This document shows, piece after piece, positions 1-8,066 of a stretch of 64,000 nucleotides of DNA. Source of the stretch: Pelosinus sp. IPA-1 (GTDB lineage: Bacteria; Bacillota; Negativicutes; DSM-13327); contig NZ_BSVC01000003.1 of NCBI RefSeq assembly GCF_030269905.1, positions 310,001 to 374,000 of the forward strand. The letters run 5' to 3'. Under the pieces are notes generated by a model. The model saw only the letters and a list, made by a program, of their open reading frames with translations. It was not told the origin of the DNA and did no database searches. The position numbers and the translations under genes are program-made. Position 1 is the first letter of the stretch. Every line of letters starts with the position of its first letter.

Positions 1-7
1 AATACGG

Positions 8-52
8 AAAATACCCTTGATCCTCTGAATCCAGGATCAAGGGTATTTTTTC
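8..52. terminator. Strong intrinsic terminator, probably bidirectional
   Basis: A perfect 17-bp stem (arms 8-24 and 33-49) with an 8-nt loop is flanked by A-rich sequence on the left and a T-run on the right. It can end transcription of a + gene lying left of the window and of the - strand membrane protein gene at 105-440. Confidence 0.9.
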
Positions 53-104
53 TTATCTTTTTACTAGAAAGACAATGTACGGAACCATAGTATCTGCCCC
101 TATC

Positions 105-440
105 TCAAAATGAATCTTTATTAATCTTATCCATAAAGATACATAAAACACATATTGATAAGGACATACCCCAGATAAATGCAGCAAAAATACAAAGGAT
201 TAATCCCAGGATTCCTTGTTTGATTCTGTCTTTCATAATTCCAAGAATCAAAAGTATGCTTCCTATTGCTATACCGCCAGATAATGGTTTTGCCAACTCG
301 TCATCTAACCCGATAGTTTGTAGAAAGCTAAACAGTAACGGATCTACTACCGATAATACAAGGATTAATACTACAAGTTCATATAATGAAATTTTATTAA
401 AAAAAGATATTTTCTTTTTTATATAAAAAACCTCTTTCAT
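105..440 (-). CDS. Small hypothetical membrane protein
   Basis: A 111-residue protein that I do not recognise. It has a short basic, aromatic N-terminus (about residues 1-15) and then three hydrophobic stretches, roughly 17-37, 52-72 and 76-100, so it is probably an inner-membrane protein with three helices. There is no lipobox and no recognisable catalytic motif. No clear Shine-Dalgarno sequence precedes the ATG at 440, and an AAAGAGG stretch lies just inside the gene, so the start is uncertain. The gene stands alone: its 3' end runs toward the terminator at 8-52 and nothing on the same strand follows. Coding potential rests on length and on the coherent membrane topology only. Confidence 0.55.
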   Translation of the reverse strand: MKEVFYIKKKISFFNKISLYELVVLILVLSVVDPLLFSFLQTIGLDDELAKPLSGGIAIGSILLILGIMKDRIKQGILGLILCIFAAFIWGMSLSICVLCIFMDKINKDSF

Positions 441-626
441 ATTAAATTAAATAGCACGTTGTAAAGATTTCTCGCCTTTTATTATATAATCAGTATTGCA
501 GGCTGGCTAATTACAATATGTAAGCTAATTCAGGTCAATAATCTGTTTAACTTGTAATCATTTTGAATTAAATTATAACATCTATGAATTAAGGTGGCAT
601 CTGCAGAAAGGTAGAGAACCTTAAGA

Positions 627-686
627 ATGGCGATAGTAGGTGTAGTTGCCTTGTATATTACAGGTATACTATTAAAAGTAACGTAA
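627..686 (+). CDS. Possible 19-residue hydrophobic peptide ahead of a terminator
   Basis: An ATG-to-TAA reading frame encodes 19 residues, almost all hydrophobic (MAIVGVVALY and so on, ending LLKVT), and stops exactly where the terminator at 685-717 begins. An AAGG lies 14 bases upstream, which is too far for a good ribosome site. It could be a membrane-active micropeptide or simply debris in a gene-poor stretch. Confidence 0.2.
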   Translation: MAIVGVVALYITGILLKVT

Positions 687-717
687 AAACCTGCTACTTT
701 TCTGTAGCAGGTTTTTT
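685..717. terminator. Intrinsic terminator
   Basis: A stem of at least 12 bp (arms 686-697 and 704-715, loop of 6 nt) is followed by six T's on + and preceded by five A's, so it can act in both directions. No convincing full-length gene ends here, which suggests that a gene was lost from 440-1100. Confidence 0.85.
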
Positions 718-821
718 GATGCCATGTTTGTAAAGAACAAATTCTTTTGCCATATCTATTTCTTTTTTAATGTGTTCTGGTAATTTGTCCATTTCGTTAT
801 TATTACAAGTTGCTACTATAG

Positions 822-953
822 TTGTCGGGTATGCAGCAGGGTCTTGATGCAGCGAAAGGAGCTGGCATACCTGGATATCTATTTGCAGATGGCAACTTGT
901 ATGATTTTGTTCAGGGGATATTGAAAAATAGACGAAGCAGAAATGGAAATTAA
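822..953 (+). pseudogene. Remnant of a protein C-terminus, possibly HAD-family hydrolase
   Basis: An open frame without a proper start encodes a protein-like tail. It contains GLDAAKGAGIPGYLF, then GNLYDFV, and ends in a polar stretch before TAA at 951-953. Tails of this kind (x-AA-x-AGIP-x, then a DFV segment) occur at the C-terminal end of HAD-like phosphatases, but the piece is too short for a firm family call. It lacks the N-terminal catalytic part and a ribosome site. On the opposite strand a longer frame exists, but it looks less protein-like. The whole interval from about 720 to 1100 otherwise holds nothing I can support. Confidence 0.3.
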
Positions 954-1127
954 TGATAGAACGATTCGTGATAACAAAAGATTCGCAACATTTTGTAAGA
1001 TTTTGCAGGATTTTCATACATAAAGGGAAATAAAGAAGGAGAAAAGCTTAAAATGTATTAGACGGGTGGACGAATTAGCCTAGTCATAGAGCGGTAAAGA
1101 GTAATGCTGTATTACGGAGTGGTAAGA

Positions 1128-2729
1128 ATGAAAGCGAATCCAATGTTTAACCTGCAGACGAAGATTATTCTTTTGGTTTGTGGTGTAGTTGCATTAGCGC
1201 TATTGGCTGCGAATGCGCTGATTACTAATCGTGTTGAGTCGAACGTACGAGAGACACTCGGGCAGAAAGCGATCGATGTCAGTCGGATGGTGACTCATTC
1301 CTCTATCGTGATTGCAGGCTTAGAAGGTCAAGATGAGGCATTGATTCAGGAATATGCCAATACCATTCGTAATGCTGTTAATGTGGAATTTGTGGTTGTG
1401 TTTGATATGCAGGGAATTCGTAAATCCCATCCCGATGAGACACTTGTTGGTAAACATATTAAGGGCGGGGATGAAACCTTAGCTTTGCAAGGGCGTGAGT
1501 ATATTTCCTATGCAGAAGGTACGTATGGACCTTCCTTGCGGGCATTTTCCCCGGTCTTTGCCCAAGATGGGAGGCAAGTCGGGGCAGTCGTTGTGGGAAT
1601 ATTGCTTGGCGATGTAGAAAAGGCATTACAGGAAAGTCACAAGATTATATATATTGCTACCCTTTTTGGATTCGTTATTGGTATCGGTTTTGCTATTTTA
1701 CTGGCGAGAAATATTAAGAAAACCTTGTTTGGCTTAGAACCCTTTGCCATTGCACAGTTGGTTCAAGAACGGAGTGCTATGCTGCAGTGTGTGCGGGAAG
1801 GGATTTTGGCAGTCGATAAGGATAGTGTCATAACCATAGCGAATAGTGAGGCGATACGTGTACTAAAGCTAGCTGGAATACCCGGTGATCCTATTGGACG
1901 TCAAGTCGCTGAGTATGTTCCCCATACCCGTCTAAAGGATGTAATGAATACGGGACAAGCAGAATTGGATCAAGAGCAAAAGATCAACGGGGTGACCATT
2001 TTAACAAATCGAGTCCCTGTTGTTGTAAATGGTGAAATTGTTGGCGCCATAGCCTCATTTCGCGATATGACAGACATGCGTCAATTGGCAGAAGAACTTA
2101 CTGGTGTCAATAGCTATGTAGAGGCTCTGCGCTCCCAAGCGCATGAGTTTTTGAATAAGATGCATGTGGTTTTGGGACTGGTTCGCTTAAAATTTTATGA
2201 CAAGCTTGAACTCTATATCACGCGAATTGCCAACAAAGACATCGCGGAGTCTGAATTTGTGGGTGGATGTATCCATGATCCTGTGCTTGGCGGGTTACTC
2301 CTCAGCAAGTTTAGCAGAGCCAGGGAAATGGCGATTGATATGGTATTGGCTGAGGACAGTTTTCTGCCAGAACCAGTCGATGCCCAAGTTACACAGGAAT
2401 TAGTTACGATAGTGGGCAATTTAATTGATAATGCCCTTGATGCTGTGAAAGACACTCCCCAGCGTCAGGTAAGGGTATTGATGAAATATGAGGATAACCA
2501 ATTGAACATTGAAGTGATGGATTCTGGTCCAGGGATAAATCTGGGGATTGTGGAGCAGATCTTTCTAAAAGGATATTCGACAAAAGCCCAGAGTCGTGGT
2601 TTTGGATTATTTCTAGTCGCACGGGCCATTGAAAGGTTAGACGGGAGTATTCAGGTTATAACGACTCCTGGTAATGGTGCATTATTTAAAGTCTCAATCG
2701 GGTATCAAGGCAAGGAGGTAGACTCTTGA
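1128..2729 (+). CDS. Sensor histidine kinase, CitA/DcuS family
   Basis: A membrane sensor for extracytoplasmic di- or tricarboxylates that phosphorylates the response regulator encoded next. The 533-residue protein has a first membrane helix at about 12-32 and a PAS/Cache-type periplasmic domain at 33-170, including SHP near residue 100 and SLRAFSPV near 136, both typical of citrate/fumarate sensors. A second helix lies at 172-193 and a cytoplasmic PAS at about 215-320. The SpoOB-like H-box RSQAHEFLNKMH carries the phospho-acceptor His339. The ATPase domain shows an N-box (GNLIDNALDAV), DSGPGI and GFGLFLV. I chose the ATG at 1128 because GGAG sits eight bases upstream; an ATG at 1104 has only a weak site. 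The stop overlaps the start of the regulator gene. The transporter and citD downstream favour citrate as signal, but malate or fumarate cannot be excluded. Confidence 0.93.
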   Translation: MKANPMFNLQTKIILLVCGVVALALLAANALITNRVESNVRETLGQKAIDVSRMVTHSSIVIAGLEGQDEALIQEYANTIRNAVNVEFVVVFDMQGIRKSHPDETLVGKHIKGGDETLALQGREYISYAEGTYGPSLRAFSPVFAQDGRQVGAVVVGILLGDVEKALQESHKIIYIATLFGFVIGIGFAILLARNIKKTLFGLEPFAIAQLVQERSAMLQCVREGILAVDKDSVITIANSEAIRVLKLAGIPGDPIGRQVAEYVPHTRLKDVMNTGQAELDQEQKINGVTILTNRVPVVVNGEIVGAIASFRDMTDMRQLAEELTGVNSYVEALRSQAHEFLNKMHVVLGLVRLKFYDKLELYITRIANKDIAESEFVGGCIHDPVLGGLLLSKFSRAREMAIDMVLAEDSFLPEPVDAQVTQELVTIVGNLIDNALDAVKDTPQRQVRVLMKYEDNQLNIEVMDSGPGINLGIVEQIFLKGYSTKAQSRGFGLFLVARAIERLDGSIQVITTPGNGALFKVSIGYQGKEVDS

Positions 2730-3400
2730 TCAAAGTTTTGATTGTGGAAGATGATCCAATGGTTGCCGAGCTGAATAAGCACTTTCTAGAGCAAGTGGAA
2801 GGTTTCTCTTTAGCGGGAATCGTATACAATGGCGCAGAAGCCCTTGAGTTTTTAAAAAATCATGAAGTACGTCTTATTTTGCTTGATATTTTTATGCCGA
2901 TTGTAGATGGTATGGAATTATTAAACCGTATTCGCTTAATAGGCCATAATATTGATATTATTATGATCACCGCGGCACGCAATAGTGTAAGTATACAGAA
3001 CTCTCTTAGACAAGGTGTTGTTGATTATATTGTTAAACCCTTTCAATTCGAACGCTTACATGCAGCGCTTATTGCTTATCGGGAACGAATTCAACTGATT
3101 GAAGAGTCTGCTGTCCTCAATCAAAATGAAATTGATAGCCGCATTTTATCAAAAGGTGATTTGTCAGCTAGAGAGCTGCCCAAAGGGCTGGAACAGGAAA
3201 TGCTGGACATTGTGCTTGCCCAAGCAAAACTATATTCTACGCCTTTTACTACAGAAGCAATGGCGAAATCTGTAGGGAGATCACGGGTATCGATTCGAAA
3301 ATATCTAAAATTCCTCAAGGAGACGGGTGTTCTACAGGCGAAACTTACTTACCACTCTGTTGGGCGTCCTGTTACCATGTATTCTTATATAAATCGCTAG
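2726..3400 (+). CDS. Response regulator, CitB/DcuR family
   Basis: The cytoplasmic partner of the preceding kinase, expected to activate the carboxylate transporter downstream. The 224-residue protein has a receiver domain at 1-120 with the acidic pair Glu8-Asp9-Asp10, phospho-acceptor Asp54 in LILLDIFMP, and Lys104 in IVKPF. The C-terminal helix-turn-helix lies at about 165-220 (TTEAMAKSVGRSRVSIRKYL), which is the arrangement of CitB and DcuR. Translation very likely starts at TTG 2726, because AAGGAGG lies seven bases upstream. The TTG overlaps the kinase stop (TTGA), so the two genes are translationally coupled. A terminator follows at 3406-3448, so this is a two-gene operon. Confidence 0.93.
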   Translation: MIKVLIVEDDPMVAELNKHFLEQVEGFSLAGIVYNGAEALEFLKNHEVRLILLDIFMPIVDGMELLNRIRLIGHNIDIIMITAARNSVSIQNSLRQGVVDYIVKPFQFERLHAALIAYRERIQLIEESAVLNQNEIDSRILSKGDLSARELPKGLEQEMLDIVLAQAKLYSTPFTTEAMAKSVGRSRVSIRKYLKFLKETGVLQAKLTYHSVGRPVTMYSYINR

Positions 3401-3405
3401 TTTTA

Positions 3406-3448
3406 TCATTCCGGGGTCGGCTTCGTCCGTTCCCGGAATTTTTTTTTG
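3406..3448 (+). terminator. Intrinsic terminator after the two-component operon
   Basis: An 8-bp GC-rich stem (attccggg at 3408-3415 with cccggaat at 3432-3439) is followed by a run of about nine T's. It separates the sensor/regulator pair from the transporter. Confidence 0.85.
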
Positions 3449-3548
3449 CCTTACATTAGTTACATAATGGTTCCATATATTCCGATACCGTTAGCGATCA
3501 AGAAGCAGAATGCTATACTCAAAGCAAAGCAATAAGGAGGAATGTATT

Positions 3549-4871
3549 ATGAATATGGAAACAACATCAACCCCCAACTTACTGCAGAAGGGTTTTGGGT
3601 ATTTACAATCGATTACCATTGGTTCTGTGCCTCTTCCCTTGTACTTAATTCTTGCAGCACTCATCTATATTGCATCTCTACATGGGAAACTACCAGCGGA
3701 TATGATTGGCGGCATTGCTATCATGATGATTATGGGCATGGTACTGGGGGAAGTTGGTCTCAACGTGCCAGTTCTGAAAGATATTGGTGGGCCTGCCATT
3801 CTATCGATTTTTGTGCCGTCTATTTTAGTTTTTTATCAACTGCTGAATGTGGATTCGATGAAAGCCATTACGGCTTTTATGAAAACTTCCAATTTTTTAT
3901 ATTTCTATATTGCCTGTCTGATTACAGGCAGCATCTTGGGGATGCTGCGAGTGGTGCTCATTCAAGGTTTCATTCGAATGTTTATTCCCATTCTGGTCGG
4001 TTCTATCGGGAGTATTGTAGTAGGGACAGGGGTTGGAATGTTGACAGGCCTTGGAGCGCATCATTCTTTCTTCTATGTCGTCATTCCTATTATTTCCGGT
4101 GGACTAGGGGAAGGAATTCTCCCCCTATCGATGGCTTATTCGGAAATTCTAAATCAGCCCTATGAAAGCTTTATTCCTCATTTGGTGCCAGCAGCCATGC
4201 TGGGTAATGTGATCGCCATTATGATGGCTGGTGGACTTCGCACATTAGGAGAAAAGAAACCACATTTAACGGGTAACGGGGTATTAGTCAAGACCGGGGA
4301 TGATGAAAGAATGCATGCCCCACAGAATATTGATAAACCTGTAAACTTTTCTCTTATGGGGGCAGGATTGTTACTCGCATGTTGTTTCTATATCTGGGGG
4401 CAGTTAGCCAGTAAGTTTATTCCGATCCCTGCACCTATTATTATGATCTTTTCCGCTGCCCTAGTGAAAGCGCTGGGTATTATGCCAGAAAAAATGGAAC
4501 AAGGAGCGTACCATATGTATAAATTTGTGTCTGCAAATTTGACCTGGGCACTCCTAATTGGTGTGGGAGCTTTATATACTCCCTGGAAGGATGTTCTTGC
4601 CGCTATTAGTCCTGCCTATATTGCTACCGTCGCTGCTTCTGTGGTTGCTATGGTTGCGTCAGGATTTTATGTCGGCAGAGTGATGAATATGTATCCGGTG
4701 GAAGCAGCACTTGTGACGGCTTGTCATAGCGGCTTGGGAGGTACTGGTGATGTGGCAATTTTGTCAGCAGCCAGCCGAATAGAACTCATGCCTTTTGCCC
4801 AGATTTCCACACGGCTAGGTGGAGCCTGCATGGTGGTAATGGCAGCTATTTTAATGCGATTGTCTTTGTAA
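3549..4871 (+). CDS. 2-hydroxycarboxylate transporter (CitS/MleP/CimH family)
   Basis: An inner-membrane symporter or exchanger of citrate, malate or lactate. The protein of about 440 residues is highly hydrophobic with 11 or more membrane segments. Two glycine-rich re-entrant loops of the type conserved in this family are visible, one around GTGVGMLTGLGAHHSFF and one around CHSGLGGTGDVAILSAA. It ends in RLGGACMV and a hydrophobic tail, as CitS-type proteins do. I place the start at ATG 3549, preceded by AAGGAGG seven to eight bases upstream; an upstream ATG at 3510 has no ribosome site. The neighbours are a citrate-type two-component system upstream and citD 26 bases downstream, which favours citrate as substrate. 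The family is clear, the exact substrate is inference. Confidence 0.93.
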   Translation: MNMETTSTPNLLQKGFGYLQSITIGSVPLPLYLILAALIYIASLHGKLPADMIGGIAIMMIMGMVLGEVGLNVPVLKDIGGPAILSIFVPSILVFYQLLNVDSMKAITAFMKTSNFLYFYIACLITGSILGMLRVVLIQGFIRMFIPILVGSIGSIVVGTGVGMLTGLGAHHSFFYVVIPIISGGLGEGILPLSMAYSEILNQPYESFIPHLVPAAMLGNVIAIMMAGGLRTLGEKKPHLTGNGVLVKTGDDERMHAPQNIDKPVNFSLMGAGLLLACCFYIWGQLASKFIPIPAPIIMIFSAALVKALGIMPEKMEQGAYHMYKFVSANLTWALLIGVGALYTPWKDVLAAISPAYIATVAASVVAMVASGFYVGRVMNMYPVEAALVTACHSGLGGTGDVAILSAASRIELMPFAQISTRLGGACMVVMAAILMRLSL

Positions 4872-4897
4872 CCTAAAGAAATTAGGGAGTGATGATG

Positions 4898-5203
4898 ATG
4901 AGTGTTATAGACAAGGAAGAGAACACACGCAAAGTCGGACAAGCGGGTACCTTAGAACCCAATGATGTGTTGATTCGAGTAGAATCAAGAGAAGCGGGCA
5001 GTGGTGTCTTCATTGATCTAACCAGTAGTGTGAAGGCTCAGTATGGAGAGGCCATTCGCCGTAGTTTATTAGCTGTGGTTACGGAGCAGAAGGCATCTGA
5101 TATCTATATCACGGTCATTGATAGGGGAGCATTCGATTGTACCATCCGGGCTCGGTTGCTCACCGCTTTAACCCAAGCAGGAGCTGTAGGAAAAAAGAGG
5201 TAG
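4898..5203 (+). CDS. citD: Citrate lyase acyl carrier protein (gamma subunit)
   Basis: CitD carries the phosphoribosyl-dephospho-CoA group on which citrate is activated and split by CitF and CitE. The protein of about 101 residues shows the family pattern: AGTLEPNDVLIRVE near the N-terminus, LTSSVKAQYGEAIRRSLL in the middle, and DRGAFDCTIRARL near the end. The serine that carries the prosthetic group in CitD lies in the N-terminal part, and I did not assign it here. There is a run of alternative starts (GTG 4889, ATG 4892, 4895, 4898); ATG 4898 is best spaced from GGGAG. It follows the transporter by a short gap. Oddly, no intact citE, citF, citC, citX or citG follows, only a citE-like scrap. 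Either the other subunits are elsewhere or this is a relic. Confidence 0.88.
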   Translation: MSVIDKEENTRKVGQAGTLEPNDVLIRVESREAGSGVFIDLTSSVKAQYGEAIRRSLLAVVTEQKASDIYITVIDRGAFDCTIRARLLTALTQAGAVGKKR

Positions 5204-5208
5204 TTTGA

Positions 5209-5337
5209 ATGAAGTTACGCAGGACGATACGATTCATTCAGGGGCCAAACCATGCTAGAAGGGACATCAGAAACAGTGTCCCAAAACAGAAAGGGATTTC
5301 GAGCCATAATTGGTATACGAAATCCTTTTTTTTATAG
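5209..5337 (+). pseudogene. citE: Decayed 5' end of citE (citrate lyase beta subunit)
   Basis: Six bases after citD, an ATG opens a frame beginning MKLRRTIRFIQGPNHA. CitE proteins normally begin with a very similar block (basic LRRT, then a hydrophobic strand FVPG, then N-N/P). After about 17 residues the similarity ends, and the frame runs through a terminator hairpin to TAG at 5335. This is the position citE holds in citDEF operons. I read it as a truncated remnant, with the rest deleted and a terminator now close behind citD. The match is short, so chance resemblance is possible but unlikely given position. Confidence 0.6.
5290..5333. terminator. Intrinsic terminator closing the citrate block
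   Basis: The arms ggatttcg (5294-5301) and cgaaatcc (5318-5325) are followed by eight T's. A-rich sequence on the left side also allows weak function for - transcripts. Confidence 0.75.
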
Positions 5338-5454
5338 ATCAATAAAGCGAAAAGTAAGAACGGATATAGCAATAGCTGTAGTTAATATTTGGATGCCTGG
5401 GGTGATTAAAACCATCAAGATGCTGAATGAGCCGGTGTATATAGTCAGAATCAT
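5332..5454 (-). CDS. Possible 40-residue membrane peptide
   Basis: A - strand ATG at 5454 is preceded by AGGGAAG at a good distance and opens a 40-codon frame. It encodes a strongly hydrophobic peptide (MILTIYTGSF ... TFRFIDL) and ends beside the terminator hairpin at 5290-5333. It lies between the citrate remnant and a divergently read GerB-type gene, and I know of no family for it. The opposite strand also has an open frame here (5252-5512), which looks less like a protein. Confidence 0.25.
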   Translation of the reverse strand: MILTIYTGSFSILMVLITPGIQILTTAIAISVLTFRFIDL

Positions 5455-5587
5455 AGTAACTTCCCTACGTGCAATGGTATTAGTTCCTTGTAAGAGCTTT
5501 GTTAATGGTTAGACCAGTTGTAGGGGTTATTAAAGACTGATTCGGATAAAATAGTGACATGCAGAGCAAAAGGATGGGGTTTTGGAA

Positions 5588-6679
5588 ATGATACGAATTA
5601 GCAATTATCAACTTTTTTGTCTGATAGTATTATTTGAAATTGGCAGTAGTATTCTTTTTGTACGGGGAATTGAGGCCAAGCAGGACGCTTGGATTGCTGT
5701 TCTAGTGGGTACGCCTTTCGGGCTCGGTTTAATGTGGATTTATACGGAGCTACAAAAAAAAATCCCACAAGAAAATTTGTCGGAGATAATTACTAAAATA
5801 TTGGGAAAAAATCTTGGTATACCACTGGTGCTCTTTTATGGATTATTTTTTCTGTATTGTTCAACTAAAAATTTCCATGAATTTGGTTTAGTCCTTGTTA
5901 TTACTTTTCTTACCAAAACGCCAATATTCGTGATACTCATCGTTTTTATGCTGACTGTCCTTTATGTCCTTTTTCTAGGTATAGAGGTATTGGCGCGCAC
6001 AAGCGAAATTTTATTTCCTACTGTTGTGTTCTTCCTTATCAGTGTAGTTATCATGATTGGTATATCAGGAAAAATCCAATTAGGGGAGCTGGAACCTGTC
6101 TTGGCAAACGGATGGCAACCTGTTCTTAAGGAGGCTTACCCTGGGGTGGTGGTTTTCCCTTTTGGTGAAGCAGTTGTTTTTATGATGTATTGGCGCTACT
6201 TAGATGCTGGGCAGCCTGTCCGCAGGATCTCATTGTTAGCGATCGGTATATCAGGATTGACTATCGCTTTTATCGTTGCTATCGATATTTGTGTATTAGG
6301 GGTTAATATTGCAGCTGCTGCGACTATATCTCTTTTAGAAGTTATTAAACTAATTAATATAGGTAATATTATAACTAATTTAGACGCCTTCGGGATAGTC
6401 CTGATGTTTATTGGAGGCTTTTATAAAATGATACTATTCTTTTACGGGGGGGTACAGGCATTTGCTACAGTATTTAAAGGCGTAGATTCCCGCTGGATCA
6501 TGATCCTTTCGGCTATTTTCGTCCTATGGATGTCCATTGATTTTGAACCGAGTTTTCCATTTCATGTCTGGAGCGGACTCAAAGTTGCCCTACCATATAT
6601 ACATAATGTCTTTCAGACGATTATTCCTCCATTGCTGTTACTTATCTACTGGTTAAAAGACAAACAATCAATTCGTTGA
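5588..6679 (+). CDS. Spore germination receptor B subunit (GerAB/GerBB/GerKB family permease)
   Basis: An amino acid/polyamine/organocation-type permease that forms part of a nutrient germinant receptor in the inner spore membrane. The protein of about 363 residues starts MIRISNYQLFCLIVLFEIGS and has ten predicted membrane segments, including the family-typical ISNYQ start and a GEAVVFMMYW segment in the middle. ATG 5588 is chosen because AAAGGATGGGG lies eight bases upstream; a TTG two codons earlier is too close to it. The usual ger operon order is A-B-C on one strand. Here this gene is on + and converges on the A and C genes, which are on -. A small membrane protein gene follows after 30 bases. 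Confidence 0.92.
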   Translation: MIRISNYQLFCLIVLFEIGSSILFVRGIEAKQDAWIAVLVGTPFGLGLMWIYTELQKKIPQENLSEIITKILGKNLGIPLVLFYGLFFLYCSTKNFHEFGLVLVITFLTKTPIFVILIVFMLTVLYVLFLGIEVLARTSEILFPTVVFFLISVVIMIGISGKIQLGELEPVLANGWQPVLKEAYPGVVVFPFGEAVVFMMYWRYLDAGQPVRRISLLAIGISGLTIAFIVAIDICVLGVNIAAAATISLLEVIKLINIGNIITNLDAFGIVLMFIGGFYKMILFFYGGVQAFATVFKGVDSRWIMILSAIFVLWMSIDFEPSFPFHVWSGLKVALPYIHNVFQTIIPPLLLLIYWLKDKQSIR

Positions 6680-6709
6680 AGAATGTATTTCCATGGATGG
6701 TGATGTAAG

Positions 6710-6871
6710 ATGCTTGATATACAATATCTTAAGTATGTATTAGCGAAAATGGGATTGATCCCGGATGTTTTAATTCTGGGTGGATGGCTTTACGTTACTA
6801 TTTTACTCATTGTACTTTTGTATTATTTTCTTTGCTTTGTAAAAAGAGTATTGTTTGGAGCGAGAAAATGA
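6710..6871 (+). CDS. Small membrane protein of the germination locus
   Basis: A 53-residue protein starting MLDIQYLKYV, preceded by GGTGATG, with one membrane helix at about 20-45 (ILGGWLYVTILLIVLLYYFL) and a basic C-terminus (VKRVLFGARK). It lies 30 bases after the GerB-type gene on the same strand and ends four bases from the convergent GerC-type gene. Its position and topology recall the short single-helix proteins sometimes found in ger operons, but I cannot name a family. It is probably co-transcribed with the GerB gene. Confidence 0.6.
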   Translation: MLDIQYLKYVLAKMGLIPDVLILGGWLYVTILLIVLLYYFLCFVKRVLFGARK

Positions 6872-6875
6872 TGAT

Positions 6876-8066
6876 TTATTTAACATCATCGGATTGAATC
6901 GGCCTCAATATCAATCCTAAATTTCTAAGTCTGGCATCTACTTTCACTTCATAGGATACAGTGGGAAAGATGGTGTCCCAATCATCTTTAATGCCTTTCC
7001 ACTCTTGGGGATATTTTTTAGAGTAAATACTGCCAAAGCCAAGAATATCCGAACCGAGTTTTGTTTGTACTTTATCGATCGTTGTTTGTATATCCTTTTC
7101 AATCATGTCCTTCTGTATTTCTTCCAATGTTGCAAATGAGTCTAGATATTTAAAATAATTGCCACTATCTTGTTGCTCTGCGATGTTTCCTTCTACGTTC
7201 ACGTCAATAATAAATGAAATTTTCCCCTCTCTCATTTCGGGTATGATCTTGCTGCTTGCTTTCGTTATCGCAATAGCAATCAATTTGCCCTTTTCATTAG
7301 GAGAAGGGATATTAATAATAGTGTTTTTTACCTTTCCTGTTACCCAATTAAGACCTCTTGTTTCCATATTATCGAGGTATCCTACTAGTTTATCTTTTTT
7401 GAATACCGCCGTACCTGAAAGCTTGATTCCTTGGGTGGTTACATCTTTTTTCTCTTTAGTAGGCATGGTAGGATGCTCTACCATTTCCATGACTCCGCTA
7501 ATCGGATTGCTTTCGCTTGTTATTCCTTTTAAATACGTTAATAAATCAGCAGTACTTACTTCAGAGTTCTCCCCTTTATTTTTGATAATGTTGTCTAAAT
7601 AGGTTGCTTGTACATTCTCGATACCGTGATTTATGGTTAATATTTCTTTGGCGTTTCCGTCTTTCGCAATGATCAGCCAAACCAAATTTCGCATGGTACT
7701 ATTTCGGATAAAAAAATCAAGTATAGGTAGAAGCCCTTCCTTAGCAAGCTGCTCGCTAATAACAAGTACTTTAACATGGGCGAAAAACGCAACTCGATCA
7801 AATTGTTTAGAAATGTTATTTACTGCTTCAGCCACTGTAGTTCCTTGTGTAGTAATAATTTCAACAGGGGAGGTGGATTCACCACCGCCTTCTTTTTTTA
7901 ATGCTCCTGGTCGCACCATCTGACAAGTCACAATGATGTCCCCTGTCATATTATCTTTATCGAGTCCCATGGCAACTACTATGCCGATATCATTTAGTTC
8001 TCGTCTGTCCCAGCAACCTGTTAGCAATAAAGTACAAAGTATAACGGCAACGAGTATCCTTTTCAA
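6876..8066 (-). CDS. Spore germination receptor C subunit (Ger(x)C family lipoprotein)
   Basis: The lipoprotein subunit of a nutrient germinant receptor, held on the outer face of the inner spore membrane. The 396-residue protein begins with a signal peptide and lipobox LLLTGC, the acylated cysteine being residue 18. WDRRELNDIGIVVAMGLD follows, the characteristic start of GerC proteins. The rest is the three-domain GerC fold with the conserved KVLVISEQLAKEG segment near residue 100. Its start overlaps the end of the GerA-type gene by four bases (ATGA), showing coupling. It converges on the small membrane gene at 6710-6871 with a four-base gap and no obvious terminator between them. Confidence 0.94.
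   Translation of the reverse strand: MKRILVAVILCTLLLTGCWDRRELNDIGIVVAMGLDKDNMTGDIIVTCQMVRPGALKKEGGGESTSPVEIITTQGTTVAEAVNNISKQFDRVAFFAHVKVLVISEQLAKEGLLPILDFFIRNSTMRNLVWLIIAKDGNAKEILTINHGIENVQATYLDNIIKNKGENSEVSTADLLTYLKGITSESNPISGVMEMVEHPTMPTKEKKDVTTQGIKLSGTAVFKKDKLVGYLDNMETRGLNWVTGKVKNTIINIPSPNEKGKLIAIAITKASSKIIPEMREGKISFIIDVNVEGNIAEQQDSGNYFKYLDSFATLEEIQKDMIEKDIQTTIDKVQTKLGSDILGFGSIYSKKYPQEWKGIKDDWDTIFPTVSYEVKVDARLRNLGLILRPIQSDDVK

Noticed and set aside
694-1017. 107-codon frame on -
   Set aside because: It runs across the terminator at 685-717 and opposite a more protein-like fragment on +; composition is not protein-like.
5252-5512. 86-codon frame on + after citD
   Set aside because: It runs through the terminator hairpin, has no ribosome site, and shows no family features.
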